Part shown: piece after piece, positions 53,512 to 63,050 of the stretch
Layout: the number at the start of each line of letters is the position of its first letter
Numbering within the stretch: position 1 is the stretch's first letter
From: Butyrivibrio sp.
GTDB lineage: Bacteria; Bacillota; Clostridia; Lachnospirales; Lachnospiraceae
NCBI GenBank assembly: GCA_023664865.1
Contig: JAMPEU010000010.1
Coordinates: forward strand, 50,094 to 114,093
Direction: 5' to 3'
DNA: 64,000 bases
Position numbers and translations under genes: made by a program
The notes under the pieces: model-generated
Database searches by the model: none
The model's input: the letters and a program-made list of their open reading frames with translations, nothing else
Told to the model about the DNA's origin: nothing

Positions 53512-54608
53512 TACTCTCCCTTGTAATTTTCTAAAACCTTATTTATCTCTTTTATATATACACCAACAACCTTATTTCTGTCAAATTCACGTTCCATTTT
53601 CGCTCTTGCATTTTTCCCCATTCTTTCGCGTTCTTCAACGCTTAGGCTTAAGAACTCCTTTATAGCCCGAATTAAATCCGAACTGCTTTGTGGCTCACAG
53701 CCAAATCCCGTAACCCCCTCTTCAAATATTTCCTTGCATCCGCTGATATTCGAGGCAATGACCGGCCTGCCCGTTGCCGAGGCTTCCATAAGGACATTGG
53801 ACATGCCTTCGTGGTACGTGGGTAATACCACGGCTGAGGCAGCTTTTATATATTCATGCACCATCGTCTGAAATCCATATTGCTTAATAATTCCACTGTT
53901 CTCATAATCATTAAGCTTTTCTTGATAGTTTTCTTCACAAAACCCTACGGTTTCAAATATAATATTTTCATCATGCAGCGCATTTGCCGCTTCCAAAAAT
54001 TCTTCTATTCCCTTTTCTTTCATAATCCTGCCTATAAATAACAGCCGGACTGCTTTCTCCTTCGGATACTCTTCAAATCGATGCTTGCTCAGATTCACTC
54101 CTGAACCATTCACCAATCTTGCCTGCGAGTTTGTAATCTTATAATTAGTGAAAATTTCATGATTCTCTTTATTTTGAAAAAAAACGCGCTTAGCCTTCTT
54201 CAATCCTACGCGATACATATGAATAACCAAGCGTTTCAACATGCCTTCTTTTTGAAACGTGCTGCCCAGCCCCGTTATGGTTGCAATATAGGGAATCCCT
54301 TGTATTCTGCAGGCAATGCCGCCATATATATTAGGCTTTACCGTGTATGTCATCACCAAATCGGGCTTTACATTTTTTAGCAGTTTAATATAGGAAAAAA
54401 GCAGATTAAGGTCTTCCTTGACATTCATCCCCCTTCTGTCCAGCGGGATATTAATAATCCGGCAGCCTTCATTTTCCAATTCCGCGGTCTTCACCTCATC
54501 AGGCACGCTGACGAATACATCGTACTCTTCCAATAATCTTTCCAGCATTTCATTACGAAAATCATATAATCCTGCTGAGAAGTTCGCTAATACCAGTATA
54601 GTGCGCAT
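53511..54608 (-). CDS. pglA: Glycosyltransferase family 4, PglA-like
   Basis: A 365-residue GT4. [15 protein letters not shown] and [10 protein letters not shown] are characteristic of the PglA/CapM group, and [24 protein letters not shown] is the E-x7-E region. Campylobacter PglA adds GalNAc to undecaprenyl-PP-diacetylbacillosamine. Here it is followed by PglD-, PglC-, PglE- and PglF-like genes in one strand order, which supports the same second step. The GT4 family is certain; the GalNAc donor is inferred from context and the neighbouring WbpP-like epimerase. Confidence 0.85.
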   Translation of the reverse strand: MRTILVLANFSAGLYDFRNEMLERLLEEYDVFVSVPDEVKTAELENEGCRIINIPLDRRGMNVKEDLNLLFSYIKLLKNVKPDLVMTYTVKPNIYGGIACRIQGIPYIATITGLGSTFQKEGMLKRLVIHMYRVGLKKAKRVFFQNKENHEIFTNYKITNSQARLVNGSGVNLSKHRFEEYPKEKAVRLLFIGRIMKEKGIEEFLEAANALHDENIIFETVGFCEENYQEKLNDYENSGIIKQYGFQTMVHEYIKAASAVVLPTYHEGMSNVLMEASATGRPVIASNISGCKEIFEEGVTGFGCEPQSSSDLIRAIKEFLSLSVEERERMGKNARAKMEREFDRNKVVGVYIKEINKVLENYKGE

Positions 54609-54610
54609 TC

Positions 54611-55285
54611 CTATATAACTCCCTTAGCTTTATCAGCAGCCGCAATAAACTTTATAGGCACTGCCGGATTTCCCACCGCTGTACAACAATCCGGAATATT
54701 TCTAATCACAACAGAACCGGCTCCGATTATAGAACGGCTGCCAATTGCTTTCCCCTGTATAATATGAGTCCCCGTTCCAACCTCGGTTATCTCATTTATC
54801 ACAACACTGCCCGAGACATTTACGCTTGGATACAATGTAACAAAAGAATTGATTTTCGTTTCATGTCCCACGGTACAATTCCAGTCAATAAGACAAAAAT
54901 CTCCTATTTCTACATTAACGGATAAAATCGCTCCCGCACAAATTATATTTCCCTGCCCAATATTAATGCTGTCTGAATATACAACATCAGGATCAAACAA
55001 ATTAGGAAAATTCAAAAACTTGTTTTCACGGATTTTTTCAATTATATTATATCTGATGCCAGCATTCCCTACGGCGCATACGACGGCAATCGACCGGCTC
55101 ACGCCTTTTAAATAGTCAATACCTCCAAGCACTTGAAATCCCTGAACCACAGTTCCTTTTTCCACTCCATCATCTAAGAACCCAAGAATCCTCCACTTTT
55201 CCTCCTGCCTTTGATTAATCCGTTCAATAAGCCATGTTACCTCTCTCCCCAATCCTCCGGCTCCGAATATTATAATGTCCTTCAT
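54611..55285 (-). CDS. pglD: UDP-4-amino-sugar N-acetyltransferase, PglD-like
   Basis: A 224-residue protein. An N-terminal Rossmann-like nucleotide-sugar domain (DIIIFGAGGLGREV, 3-16) is followed by a left-handed beta-helix of hexapeptide repeats (about 95-205). Catalytic-type His141 is in NCTVGHET, the position of the base in PglD. It should acetylate UDP-4-amino-4,6-dideoxy-GlcNAc to UDP-N,N'-diacetylbacillosamine using acetyl-CoA. An AAGGAG site supports the start. Sits between PglA-like and PglC-like genes. Confidence 0.9.
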   Translation of the reverse strand: MKDIIIFGAGGLGREVTWLIERINQRQEEKWRILGFLDDGVEKGTVVQGFQVLGGIDYLKGVSRSIAVVCAVGNAGIRYNIIEKIRENKFLNFPNLFDPDVVYSDSINIGQGNIICAGAILSVNVEIGDFCLIDWNCTVGHETKINSFVTLYPSVNVSGSVVINEITEVGTGTHIIQGKAIGSRSIIGAGSVVIRNIPDCCTAVGNPAVPIKFIAAADKAKGVI

Positions 55286-55322
55286 CTTGACAGCCTTTCT
55301 CCTTCCTTAATCTGCATATAAT

Positions 55323-55934
55323 TCAGACTTTGCCATCTCCGGTAAAAGGTTCTATTGTAACAGATGTATCGCTATGGATTCCGTCTCTTTTTATAACTGC
55401 AAAAAATGTCATTAAAATAATTTTACAGTCCAGCCGGAAAGATATATTATCTACATAATGCACATCAAATTCAAACTTTTTTTCCCATGATATGCTGTTC
55501 CGTCCTTTAACCTGCGCATAACCCGTAATTCCCGGCCTGACCTCATGCCTGCGCCTTTCAACCGCGCTATATAGAGGAAGATAGCTAACCAGAAGCGGTC
55601 TGGGTCCGACCAGCGCCATATCACCCTTTAACACATTCCATAATTCAGGAAGTTCATCCAAGCTTGTTGAACGAAGCATACCGCCAAATTTGGTAAGCCT
55701 TTCGCTATCCGGCAGCAGATTCCCGTCTTTATCACGTTTATCTGTCATGGTTCGGAATTTATACAGCGTAAATATCTTCTCATCTTTTCCCGGCCTTTCC
55801 TGATGAAAAATAACCGGAGTTCCCAGCTTCATACGTACCAATGCTGCAACTACAAGCAATACAGGGCTTAACAAGACAAGTGCTGTAAAAGATATGACGA
55901 TATCCAACAATCGTTTTATATATTTCTTATACAT
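55323..55934 (-). CDS. pglC: Small phosphoglycosyl transferase, PglC-like
   Basis: A 203-residue monotopic initiating transferase. A single re-entrant helix (about 10-32) precedes the catalytic domain, YKFRTMTD (58-65), STSLDELPELWNVLKGDMALVGPRPLL with the Asp93-Glu94 dyad at the same numbers as C. jejuni PglC, and PGITGYAQVKGRN. It should transfer phospho-diacetylbacillosamine from UDP to undecaprenyl phosphate. A second, larger initiating enzyme is at 39346, so the locus has two. GGAGAGC supports the start. Confidence 0.94.
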   Translation of the reverse strand: MYKKYIKRLLDIVISFTALVLLSPVLLVVAALVRMKLGTPVIFHQERPGKDEKIFTLYKFRTMTDKRDKDGNLLPDSERLTKFGGMLRSTSLDELPELWNVLKGDMALVGPRPLLVSYLPLYSAVERRRHEVRPGITGYAQVKGRNSISWEKKFEFDVHYVDNISFRLDCKIILMTFFAVIKRDGIHSDTSVTIEPFTGDGKV

Positions 55935-55951
55935 ACCGCTCTCCAGTCCTA

Positions 55952-57085
55952 TTATCTCCCAAACACGCCTCTGACAATTCCTATAATCTTTGCCATGTCT
56001 TCATCAGTATTCTTAATATCGCTAGGCAAACACAAACCCCTGTTAAAAACATCTTCGCTGACGCTAATTCCATTACCATTATGGTTAAAAAAGTCATATT
56101 CTGAAAATACAGGCTGTAAGTGCATCGGTTTCCATATAGGGCGCGTCTCGATATTTTCTGCATCCAGTGCATCCATAACCATATCCGGAGTTACTTTGCA
56201 CTCGCTAGAAATAGTCATACATGAAAGCCAGTTATTGGCATCGCCATCCTTATTCAGCGGGTTCATACAGATTTCGAGGATGTCGGAAAAAGCCTGCTTA
56301 TACTTGTTATAAATAGCTTTTTTTAATGCCTTGTGCTCTTCTATATGCAGCAGCTGCCCTCTTCCGATTCCCGCCGTGATATTGCTCATCCTATAATTAT
56401 ATCCAATTTGTGAATGCTGATAATGCCTTGCCGGGTCTCTCGCCTGTGTGGCAAGAAACGTCGCCTGCTTAGTAATAGCCTCGTCTTGTGATACAAGCAT
56501 TCCACCACCCGATGTCGTAATAATCTTATTTCCGTTAAATGAATAAATCCCTATTTTTCCATAAGTGCCTGTGTGTTTCCCTTTGTAAGTGCTGCTTAAT
56601 GATTCCGCCGCATCTTCAACAAGCGGCACGTTATGCGCACTACAGATTTCCATAAGCTCGTCCAGCTTTGCCGGCGTTCCGTATAAATGCACCACGATTA
56701 CCGCTTTGGGATTTGGGTATTTCTCAAAAGCTCTTTCCAGAGCCTCTGGACTCATATTCCATGTTTCCTTTTCTGAATCGATAAATACCGGAACTGCCTT
56801 CTCATACACAACCGGATTGCATGTCGCACTAAAGGTAAGAGACGGCGCAAATACTATGTCTCCTTCCCCAATCCCCAGAATACGGAGCGCGAGGTGGATA
56901 GCGGCAGTTCCTGCGCTGAGCGCTGACGCATGAGCTATTCCCACATACTCTGCCATTTCCTTTTCAAATTCGTTTACATTTGGACCTAAAGGCGCTACCC
57001 AGTTCGTCGCAAATGCCTCATTAATAAATTCTTGTTCTTCACCATGCATTGTAGGACACGATAAATAAATTCGTTTATTACTCAT
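55952..57085 (-). CDS. pglE: UDP-4-keto-sugar aminotransferase, PglE-like
   Basis: A 377-residue PLP enzyme of the DegT/DnrJ family. The Schiff-base lysine is Lys187 in SFNGNKIITTSGGG (PglE Lys184), VEDAAESLSSTYKGK lies at 156-170, and the N-terminal LSCPTMHGEEQEF is typical of bacillosamine-type aminotransferases. It should aminate UDP-2-acetamido-4-keto-2,4,6-trideoxyglucose, the product of the PglF-like dehydratase next door. GGAG six bases upstream supports the ATG. Different subgroup from the WecE-like enzyme at 827. Confidence 0.92.
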   Translation of the reverse strand: MSNKRIYLSCPTMHGEEQEFINEAFATNWVAPLGPNVNEFEKEMAEYVGIAHASALSAGTAAIHLALRILGIGEGDIVFAPSLTFSATCNPVVYEKAVPVFIDSEKETWNMSPEALERAFEKYPNPKAVIVVHLYGTPAKLDELMEICSAHNVPLVEDAAESLSSTYKGKHTGTYGKIGIYSFNGNKIITTSGGGMLVSQDEAITKQATFLATQARDPARHYQHSQIGYNYRMSNITAGIGRGQLLHIEEHKALKKAIYNKYKQAFSDILEICMNPLNKDGDANNWLSCMTISSECKVTPDMVMDALDAENIETRPIWKPMHLQPVFSEYDFFNHNGNGISVSEDVFNRGLCLPSDIKNTDEDMAKIIGIVRGVFGR

Positions 57086-57112
57086 GGCTTTACTCCTTTC
57101 ATATGCTTGTCC

Positions 57113-58981
57113 TTAATCAGAAAACCTATCTTTATCACAATATGTGTAAGTCGGAACTATTTCTTTTATAACTTTTCTAACATCCTCACCCTCACTTTTT
57201 GAGACTTCCTTAAGCTGCTTAAGCTGCTTAAAGAAAACATCTTCCTCTATTTCAATAGGCCGCCCTATATGAATCAATTTGTTCTTTGTATCCTGCAAAC
57301 CTTCTTCGTCCATTAACAGTTCTTCAAACAACTTTTCACCCGGTCTTAATCCGGTAATTTTTATCTTAATGTCCTCATCCACTTTATATCCTGAAAGACG
57401 AATCAGATTTTTTGCTAAATCCAGTATCTTTACCGGCTCGCCCATATCTAAAACAAAAATCTCCCCGCCCTTTGCGTAGGCGCCGGCTTGAAGCACCAGG
57501 GAAACCGCCTCCGGAATCGTCATGAAATATCGTATAATATCAGGATGCGTCACTGTCACGGGACCGCCCATTTCAATCTGCCGTTTAAAAAGCGGAATGA
57601 CGCTTCCATTGCTTCCTAATACATTACCGAAGCGAACCGCGACAAATTCCGTATCGTAATGCTTATTAAATGTCTGGATAATCATTTCACATATCCGTTT
57701 GGACGCGCCCATGATGTTAGTAGGATTTACAGCCTTGTCCGTCGATATCAGGACAAATTTCTTAGCGCCGCACATCGCTGCTGCCTGTGCTGTTTTCCAA
57801 GTACCCATGACATTGTTCTTAACTGCCTCGTTCGGGCTGTCTTCCATAAGCGGCACGTGTTTATGTGCTGCTGCATGGTATACGATATCGGGCTTGTACT
57901 TCTCAAAAATACTGTTTATACGTCCGGCATTTCTGACAGAAGCAATAAGAACTATTAAATCAAGATTAGGGAAACGCTGCAGCAACTCTTGCTGGATATC
58001 ATAGGCGTTATTCTCATAAATATCTATAATAATCAGCCGCGAAGGATTATGTCCGGCTATCTGTCTGCAGAGTTCGCTGCCGATGGAGCCGCCTCCTCCG
58101 GTTACAAGAACGCATCTGCCTTGCACATACCCAAGTATGGATTCTAAATCTACTACAATAGGGTCTCTGCCCAGCAAATCCTCCACATCAACGTCTTTAA
58201 GCTGGCTGACATTGACGTCTCCGTTCACAAGCTGATACATGCCGGGAAGGGTCTGCAGCTTGCAGTTAGTATCTTTACAGATATTAATAATATTGCTGAT
58301 TACCGACCTTGGCACAGACGGCATGGCGATGAAGATTTCGTCAATGGCGAAAGCATCGACCGCTTCCTGTATCTTTTCCCTTCCGCCGACGACTTTAATC
58401 CCCTGTATATATTTTCCATGCTTATTCGCATCATCATCAATAATACAGCAGATACGCATATGCGTATATCTACTGCTGATAATCTCTTTAATAATCATAT
58501 TGGCGGCTTCTCCTGCGCCAATAATCATAATGTTTGTCCCTTTTTCGGTCTTTCTTCCCTTCTGCCTTAGTATTCTCAAGAACCGATAGCTGAATCTGCT
58601 TACAAAAGTAAAACTTAGCATTAGAAATATAAAAAGAAAATAGAAGCTTCGCGGAACCGGCTTACCGGTTATCGCAAGCCCCAAGCCATTGATTATAGTA
58701 ATCATTCCGCAGGCTATTACAATATTCTGCATTTCCATCACACCGGCAAACGCCCACAGGCTGCTATAAAGCCGCAGCAGGGTAAATACCGCAATCGTAA
58801 TTAAAATAGTGCATGGCATAAATGAATATATAGATTCCAAAAACCTGCCATCTATATTGGAAAATACAAACTCATATCGGATTAAAAGCGCCAGCAGAGA
58901 AGACACTGCCACCGCAAATACATCGTAAATAATCAAAAATATTCGTCTATATAGTAATGCCGTATTTATCGTTCTTTTCAT
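57113..58981 (-). CDS. pglF: UDP-GlcNAc 4,6-dehydratase, PglF-like membrane protein
   Basis: About 622 residues. Four N-terminal helices (to about 125), a CoA-binding-like domain (MIIGAGEAANMIIKEI) and a C-terminal SDR with VLVTGGGGSIGSELCRQI and the catalytic STDKAVNPTNIMGASK (Thr-Asp-Lys). Inverting or retaining PglF/WbpM-type 4,6-dehydratases have this layout. It makes the 4-keto-6-deoxy sugar for PglE. The ATG at 58981 is chosen for its GAGGCGG site; the frame extends to 59020. The last 20 codons contain a 9-base tandem (CTTAAGCTG) that is in frame. First gene of the pgl-like set. Confidence 0.92.
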   Translation of the reverse strand: MKRTINTALLYRRIFLIIYDVFAVAVSSLLALLIRYEFVFSNIDGRFLESIYSFMPCTILITIAVFTLLRLYSSLWAFAGVMEMQNIVIACGMITIINGLGLAITGKPVPRSFYFLFIFLMLSFTFVSRFSYRFLRILRQKGRKTEKGTNIMIIGAGEAANMIIKEIISSRYTHMRICCIIDDDANKHGKYIQGIKVVGGREKIQEAVDAFAIDEIFIAMPSVPRSVISNIINICKDTNCKLQTLPGMYQLVNGDVNVSQLKDVDVEDLLGRDPIVVDLESILGYVQGRCVLVTGGGGSIGSELCRQIAGHNPSRLIIIDIYENNAYDIQQELLQRFPNLDLIVLIASVRNAGRINSIFEKYKPDIVYHAAAHKHVPLMEDSPNEAVKNNVMGTWKTAQAAAMCGAKKFVLISTDKAVNPTNIMGASKRICEMIIQTFNKHYDTEFVAVRFGNVLGSNGSVIPLFKRQIEMGGPVTVTHPDIIRYFMTIPEAVSLVLQAGAYAKGGEIFVLDMGEPVKILDLAKNLIRLSGYKVDEDIKIKITGLRPGEKLFEELLMDEEGLQDTKNKLIHIGRPIEIEEDVFFKQLKQLKEVSKSEGEDVRKVIKEIVPTYTYCDKDRFSD

Positions 58982-59038
58982 CTTGTATCCGCCTCTGCAA
59001 CAGTATATCACAGTTGCCATTTATTTACAACAAATTGC

Positions 59039-60076
59039 TTATTTCCCTATTGTTTCCATCACCTTATGCCAATTCTTATAAGAAACTTTTCGGATATCTT
59101 CATCAGTAAAACCCATCTTACGCAAAGCACCAATTAAAGCCGGTACTTCTGACGCATCGCGCAACCCTCTAAGCGTAGATGCGCTTTCATCATTATCCAT
59201 ACTAATCCGCTTGCTAACAGTTGACTTAATCTGTTCATTCTCCTCTTCCTCAAGGCTGCACGATGACGATGCCTCGCCTTCCAGAAACTCGCAGAAATCA
59301 AAGCCAAATCCAATTTTATCAATACCCGCTATATCAGCAATATGCTCTATATGCCTTGCAAGCATATCTACTGTCCTATCTTCCTTTTTCTCCGCAATAA
59401 ATTCAGGATACGAATTTATGCCAACCATACCGCCGGTAGCCACAAGTTCCTTTATCATTTCATCAGTAAGGTTTCTTGGCGCAGGACACAGTTTACGGCT
59501 GCTGGAATGTGTTGCCACAACCGCTCCCTTCGCATGACGCATGACATCCCAGAATGATTTATCATTCAGATGTGACACGTCAAAAAGCATATTAAGTTCT
59601 TGTATTTTATTAAGCGCCTTAATGCCAAACCCGGTCAAGCCTCTGTCCGCATCTCCGCGAATACCTGTTGCAAGAGGATTTTGTTCATTCCATGTAAGCG
59701 AGGCATGCCTTGCTCCAAAGTCATACAGCATATCTATCTGTCCAATGTCTTCTCCGATTTCGGACAGCCCTTCGCAGCCGATAAATACATAGAAAATACC
59801 GTCGTCTTTTGCTTTTTGCATTTCCTCATAATTGTGTACGATCCTGAGAATATCGTGGCAGTTCTTGGTTTCTTTATTTACCGCGTCCATAATCTGTTTA
59901 AGCCTCGCCGCCGGATCCTTGGTATAAGGCGGATCTATCCACATTACAAAAATAGAGCCTTCTATTCCGCCCTTTTTCAGCCTTTCATAATGATATTTCC
60001 TAAATATATCCGTCTCGCCCCTAAGGTTTCTCACAGTAATGTCCGACCAAATATCCGAATGGGCATCAAAAATCAT
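59039..60076 (-). CDS. Membrane dipeptidase family protein (peptidase M19)
   Basis: A 345-residue zinc dipeptidase of the renal dipeptidase type: the HxD zinc pair His6/Asp8 (DAHSDIW), GCEGLSEIG with the bridging Glu, LTWNEQNPLATG, DVSHLNDKSFWDV and VATHSSSRKLC with further His ligands, and GFGFDFCEF. No signal peptide is seen, so it acts inside the cell. Members cleave dipeptides, including D-amino-acid dipeptides, which fits its place beside a D-Ala-type ligase. Starts 74 bases after that ligase gene and ends 58 bases before pglF. Confidence 0.92.
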   Translation of the reverse strand: MIFDAHSDIWSDITVRNLRGETDIFRKYHYERLKKGGIEGSIFVMWIDPPYTKDPAARLKQIMDAVNKETKNCHDILRIVHNYEEMQKAKDDGIFYVFIGCEGLSEIGEDIGQIDMLYDFGARHASLTWNEQNPLATGIRGDADRGLTGFGIKALNKIQELNMLFDVSHLNDKSFWDVMRHAKGAVVATHSSSRKLCPAPRNLTDEMIKELVATGGMVGINSYPEFIAEKKEDRTVDMLARHIEHIADIAGIDKIGFGFDFCEFLEGEASSSCSLEEEENEQIKSTVSKRISMDNDESASTLRGLRDASEVPALIGALRKMGFTDEDIRKVSYKNWHKVMETIGK

Positions 60077-60150
60077 ATATCAATCATTCCCCTTTATTAC
60101 TATTATTACTTTTTATTGCTTTCTTAGCTTACTTCTATTGCTTGCCATGG

Positions 60151-61350
60151 CTACTTTTTTATCCCTTTTGTGCCTGACAAATTCGCATTCTGCAGGATAT
60201 TTGTCTGAAAAGATGTCATAAGACTGCCTTCCTCTCGTTCACGTTTAAGCGCTAACCTTACCATATCATCGAGAAGTTCAGCATATGGCTTTCCCATTGC
60301 TTCCCACAGATAAAATGCAAGCGAACCCGGAATCGGATTGATTTCATTTACATATACTTTATCCAAGTCTTTATCAATCATAAAGTCAATCCGTGACACA
60401 CCGTTACAGTTAAGCGCCTTAAAGGTCTTTACTGCCAGTGTGCGGATTTCTTCCCTAAGTTCAGGAGTAAGCTTTGCCGGCAGTTCCCTTCTTGCCGTCC
60501 TCATTCCTTCTGATCCGCTCTTGCCACCTGCGACATACTTGTCTTCATAACTCAAAATCTCATCGCTGGATATCGGTTCTTCACATTCTGATGCCTGTGC
60601 GCTCTCATAATCGCCAAGCACCGCACAGTTAATCTCACGCAGATTCATAATCGCGTGTTCAACCAGAACTTTCTGGCTGAATTCGTAGGCATATTCCAAC
60701 GCCTCTTTTAAACCGTCCCTGTCTTTTGCCACCTTAATCCCCACGCTTGACCCCAGATTAACGGGTTTCACTATAACAGGATATGCTATCTTATCTTCTA
60801 CCTTGCGGTATGCTGTCTCTATATCCGCCTGATATTCCTTTATATTCAAAGTCACGCAGTCCAGTACCGGTATATCGTTATCTTTAAGTACCGCCTTCAT
60901 CACATATTTATCCATAGTTACTGCGGAAGCCATTACATCACAGCCCGCAAACGGTATATTATAGTGGCTTAAGAAACCCTGCAGCGAACCGTCCTCTACG
61001 TTGGCTCCATGTACGACCGGAAAAGCTACGTCAATATAATCGACTACTGAACTTCCAAATTTCTTCATCGGATACTGCACCAGATTCAGTCTGCCTTTAC
61101 TGCCCTGCATGTTGTTTTCACACATTAAGAATATACGGACGCTATTTTTAAGCAGTTCCGGTATATTACGATAATTTTTAATATCTCCAACCGTTTCTCC
61201 CGTATACATTTCATTTTCTTTAGTAATATAAATCGGAATCGCATCATACTTATCTTTATCAAAAGCCCTCAACGCCTGAATGCCTGAAATAACCGAAACC
61301 TCATGTTCTACGCTTTTTCCACCGAAGAAGACGCCTACTTTAATCTTCAT
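60151..61350 (-). CDS. ddl: D-alanine-D-alanine ligase family protein
   Basis: About 399 residues with an ATP-grasp fold: VGVFFGGKSVEHEVSVISG, VVHGANVEDGSLQGFL, VKPVNLGSSVGI and the YVNEINPIPGSLAFYLWE metal-binding end. It should join D-Ala to D-Ala or a similar D-residue. The mobile loop reads LSYEDKYVAGGKSGSEGMRTA rather than the usual YDYEAKY form, and a 20-residue C-terminal tail follows the usual end, so acceptor choice may differ. The ATG at 61350 has a GGAG site; the frame goes to 61395. Coupled by context to the MurF-like ligase and M19 dipeptidase. Confidence 0.88.
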   Translation of the reverse strand: MKIKVGVFFGGKSVEHEVSVISGIQALRAFDKDKYDAIPIYITKENEMYTGETVGDIKNYRNIPELLKNSVRIFLMCENNMQGSKGRLNLVQYPMKKFGSSVVDYIDVAFPVVHGANVEDGSLQGFLSHYNIPFAGCDVMASAVTMDKYVMKAVLKDNDIPVLDCVTLNIKEYQADIETAYRKVEDKIAYPVIVKPVNLGSSVGIKVAKDRDGLKEALEYAYEFSQKVLVEHAIMNLREINCAVLGDYESAQASECEEPISSDEILSYEDKYVAGGKSGSEGMRTARRELPAKLTPELREEIRTLAVKTFKALNCNGVSRIDFMIDKDLDKVYVNEINPIPGSLAFYLWEAMGKPYAELLDDMVRLALKREREEGSLMTSFQTNILQNANLSGTKGIKK

Positions 61351-61429
61351 AATAACCCTGCTCCTTTCTCGACCTGCAAGTTTGGGCGTAAGCACAAATT
61401 ATTCATTTGTCCAATATATTTAACCTCTC

Positions 61430-63043
61430 CTAATTATAATTATCAGGAAGGTCATTTTCAATAAGAATCACTTTCCGCCTCTCGTCCGGTATGGCGTTTA
61501 CCATCTGAAAAGCCTCCTGTAATGTATCTACAACAATCATTTTGCCCTTAGAGAAGCCAGCTTCTATCAAGCCGTCCTGTATCGGCTTTGTCTGTTCCTT
61601 TCCGACTAAAACCGCATAATCGCATTTTCCATATGCGTAGACGCCCACTTCTTTATTTTCGTCATACTGCCTCTCTCCTAATTCCACCATTCCCGGAGTC
61701 ATCAGAATCCGCAGCTCGTCAAACATTGCCAGCGTATCAAGCGCCGCCTTAAAACCGTTTTTATTGGAATTATAGCTGTCGTCTAACACGGTGCGATTCC
61801 CTTGATTTATCAGCTGTAATCTATGTGGAACGCTTTCAAGCTGCGACACGGGATAAATAAGCTTCTCCATAGAAATCCCCAACGTATTTGCCACCGCAAC
61901 CGCTCCTGCAATATTCTGTACGTTATGCGTTCCCACCAGTCTTGTATGGAACTCATATTCCTTCCCTTCTTTATCTTTCATTTTGAAGAATGAGCCTTCT
62001 ATGGATACAGAAATATCATACGCCCTATATGTGATATTGTCTCCTGCCGTTCCATAGCTTATAACCTGTGCAGCAGTTTTTCTCCCGCATATATAGTCAT
62101 TATCATAATTTAAGAATACCTTGCCGCCTGCTGGGATTGCGTCAGCAAGCTCAAACTTAGTGCTTATAATATTCTCAATACTGTGGAAACTTTGCAGATG
62201 CTGCGGTCCGATAGAGGTAATAATTCCATACTTAGGGTGTACCAAATCACAGATTTCTTTGATATCGCCAACCTCTCTTGCACCCATTTCACAGATAAAA
62301 ACCTCATGATATGATTTCATTTGTTCCCTTATGGTTCTGACAACGCCCAAGGTAGTATTATAATTGCCGGGCGTATGCAATACGTCAAACTGCACTGACA
62401 GCAGCTTGCTTAAAAAATATTTAACGCTGGTCTTGCCATAGCTTCCGGTAACTCCTATAATAGTCAGGTTCGGCATATCTTTTAATATTCTTGCCGCATC
62501 ATTAATGTAATATCTGTCTATGGCAAGTTCAATTGGGTGGTTAATCAGGTTCACAAGCAGAACCAATAACGGAATAATGATAAACATTACCAAGAGAGCC
62601 ATAGCGCAAGCCCTCGTCGGCGCACTTTGATAAAGAAGAGAAAACGCTATGCCGATTAAAAACAATATTCCCGTTGTAAGCAACATTCTCTTGACTCTGG
62701 GAGTATACACTAACGGTTTTTTCGCATGATGAGGCTTATTTACCAAAACCGTCATTATGTTCATAAAGCACGCCACGATAAGACAGCCCCGACCTCCCAC
62801 AGCAAGAAGCGGCAGCGAAATCAAGGCATAAAGAGTCTTGCCAAGCAGTCTCCCAATATTCCCCGTCAGCTTAAGCCATTCGCCGTATTCCATAGGTTTA
62901 TAAGAATTCTGCTGAAACATGTGCATTATATAAATTTCATACCAAACGGCGCCAAGCATATAAGTGCCGAACCAGATAATCCACAAAATAATATCCATAA
63001 ATGAATTCCAGTTCCTTTCCTCGTTCACATTAGAGAAGTTCAT
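61430..63043 (-). CDS. MurF-like Mur ligase with N-terminal membrane domain
   Basis: A 537-residue protein. Four predicted helices lie at about 17-37, 75-98, 119-139 and 147-167, followed by a Mur ligase: P-loop GVTGSYGKTS at 197-206, HTPGNYNTTLGVV, EMGAREVGDI and SIGPQHLQSFHS, then GTHNVQNIAGAVAVAN and VLDDSYNSNKNGF as in MurF. Standard MurF has no membrane part. It presumably adds a D-Ala-D-Ala-type dipeptide to a UDP-linked or lipid-linked peptide. It lies between the Ddl-type ligase and the hydrolase. An ATG at 62998 is possible but leaves out only a short N-terminus. Confidence 0.88.
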   Translation of the reverse strand: MNFSNVNEERNWNSFMDIILWIIWFGTYMLGAVWYEIYIMHMFQQNSYKPMEYGEWLKLTGNIGRLLGKTLYALISLPLLAVGGRGCLIVACFMNIMTVLVNKPHHAKKPLVYTPRVKRMLLTTGILFLIGIAFSLLYQSAPTRACAMALLVMFIIIPLLVLLVNLINHPIELAIDRYYINDAARILKDMPNLTIIGVTGSYGKTSVKYFLSKLLSVQFDVLHTPGNYNTTLGVVRTIREQMKSYHEVFICEMGAREVGDIKEICDLVHPKYGIITSIGPQHLQSFHSIENIISTKFELADAIPAGGKVFLNYDNDYICGRKTAAQVISYGTAGDNITYRAYDISVSIEGSFFKMKDKEGKEYEFHTRLVGTHNVQNIAGAVAVANTLGISMEKLIYPVSQLESVPHRLQLINQGNRTVLDDSYNSNKNGFKAALDTLAMFDELRILMTPGMVELGERQYDENKEVGVYAYGKCDYAVLVGKEQTKPIQDGLIEAGFSKGKMIVVDTLQEAFQMVNAIPDERRKVILIENDLPDNYN

Positions 63044-63050
63044 TATTCCA

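Noticed and set aside
57208-57231. Tandem CTTAAGCTG repeat near the end of pglF
   Set aside because: The unit is nine bases, so copy changes keep the frame; it encodes a short KQL repeat, not a switch.
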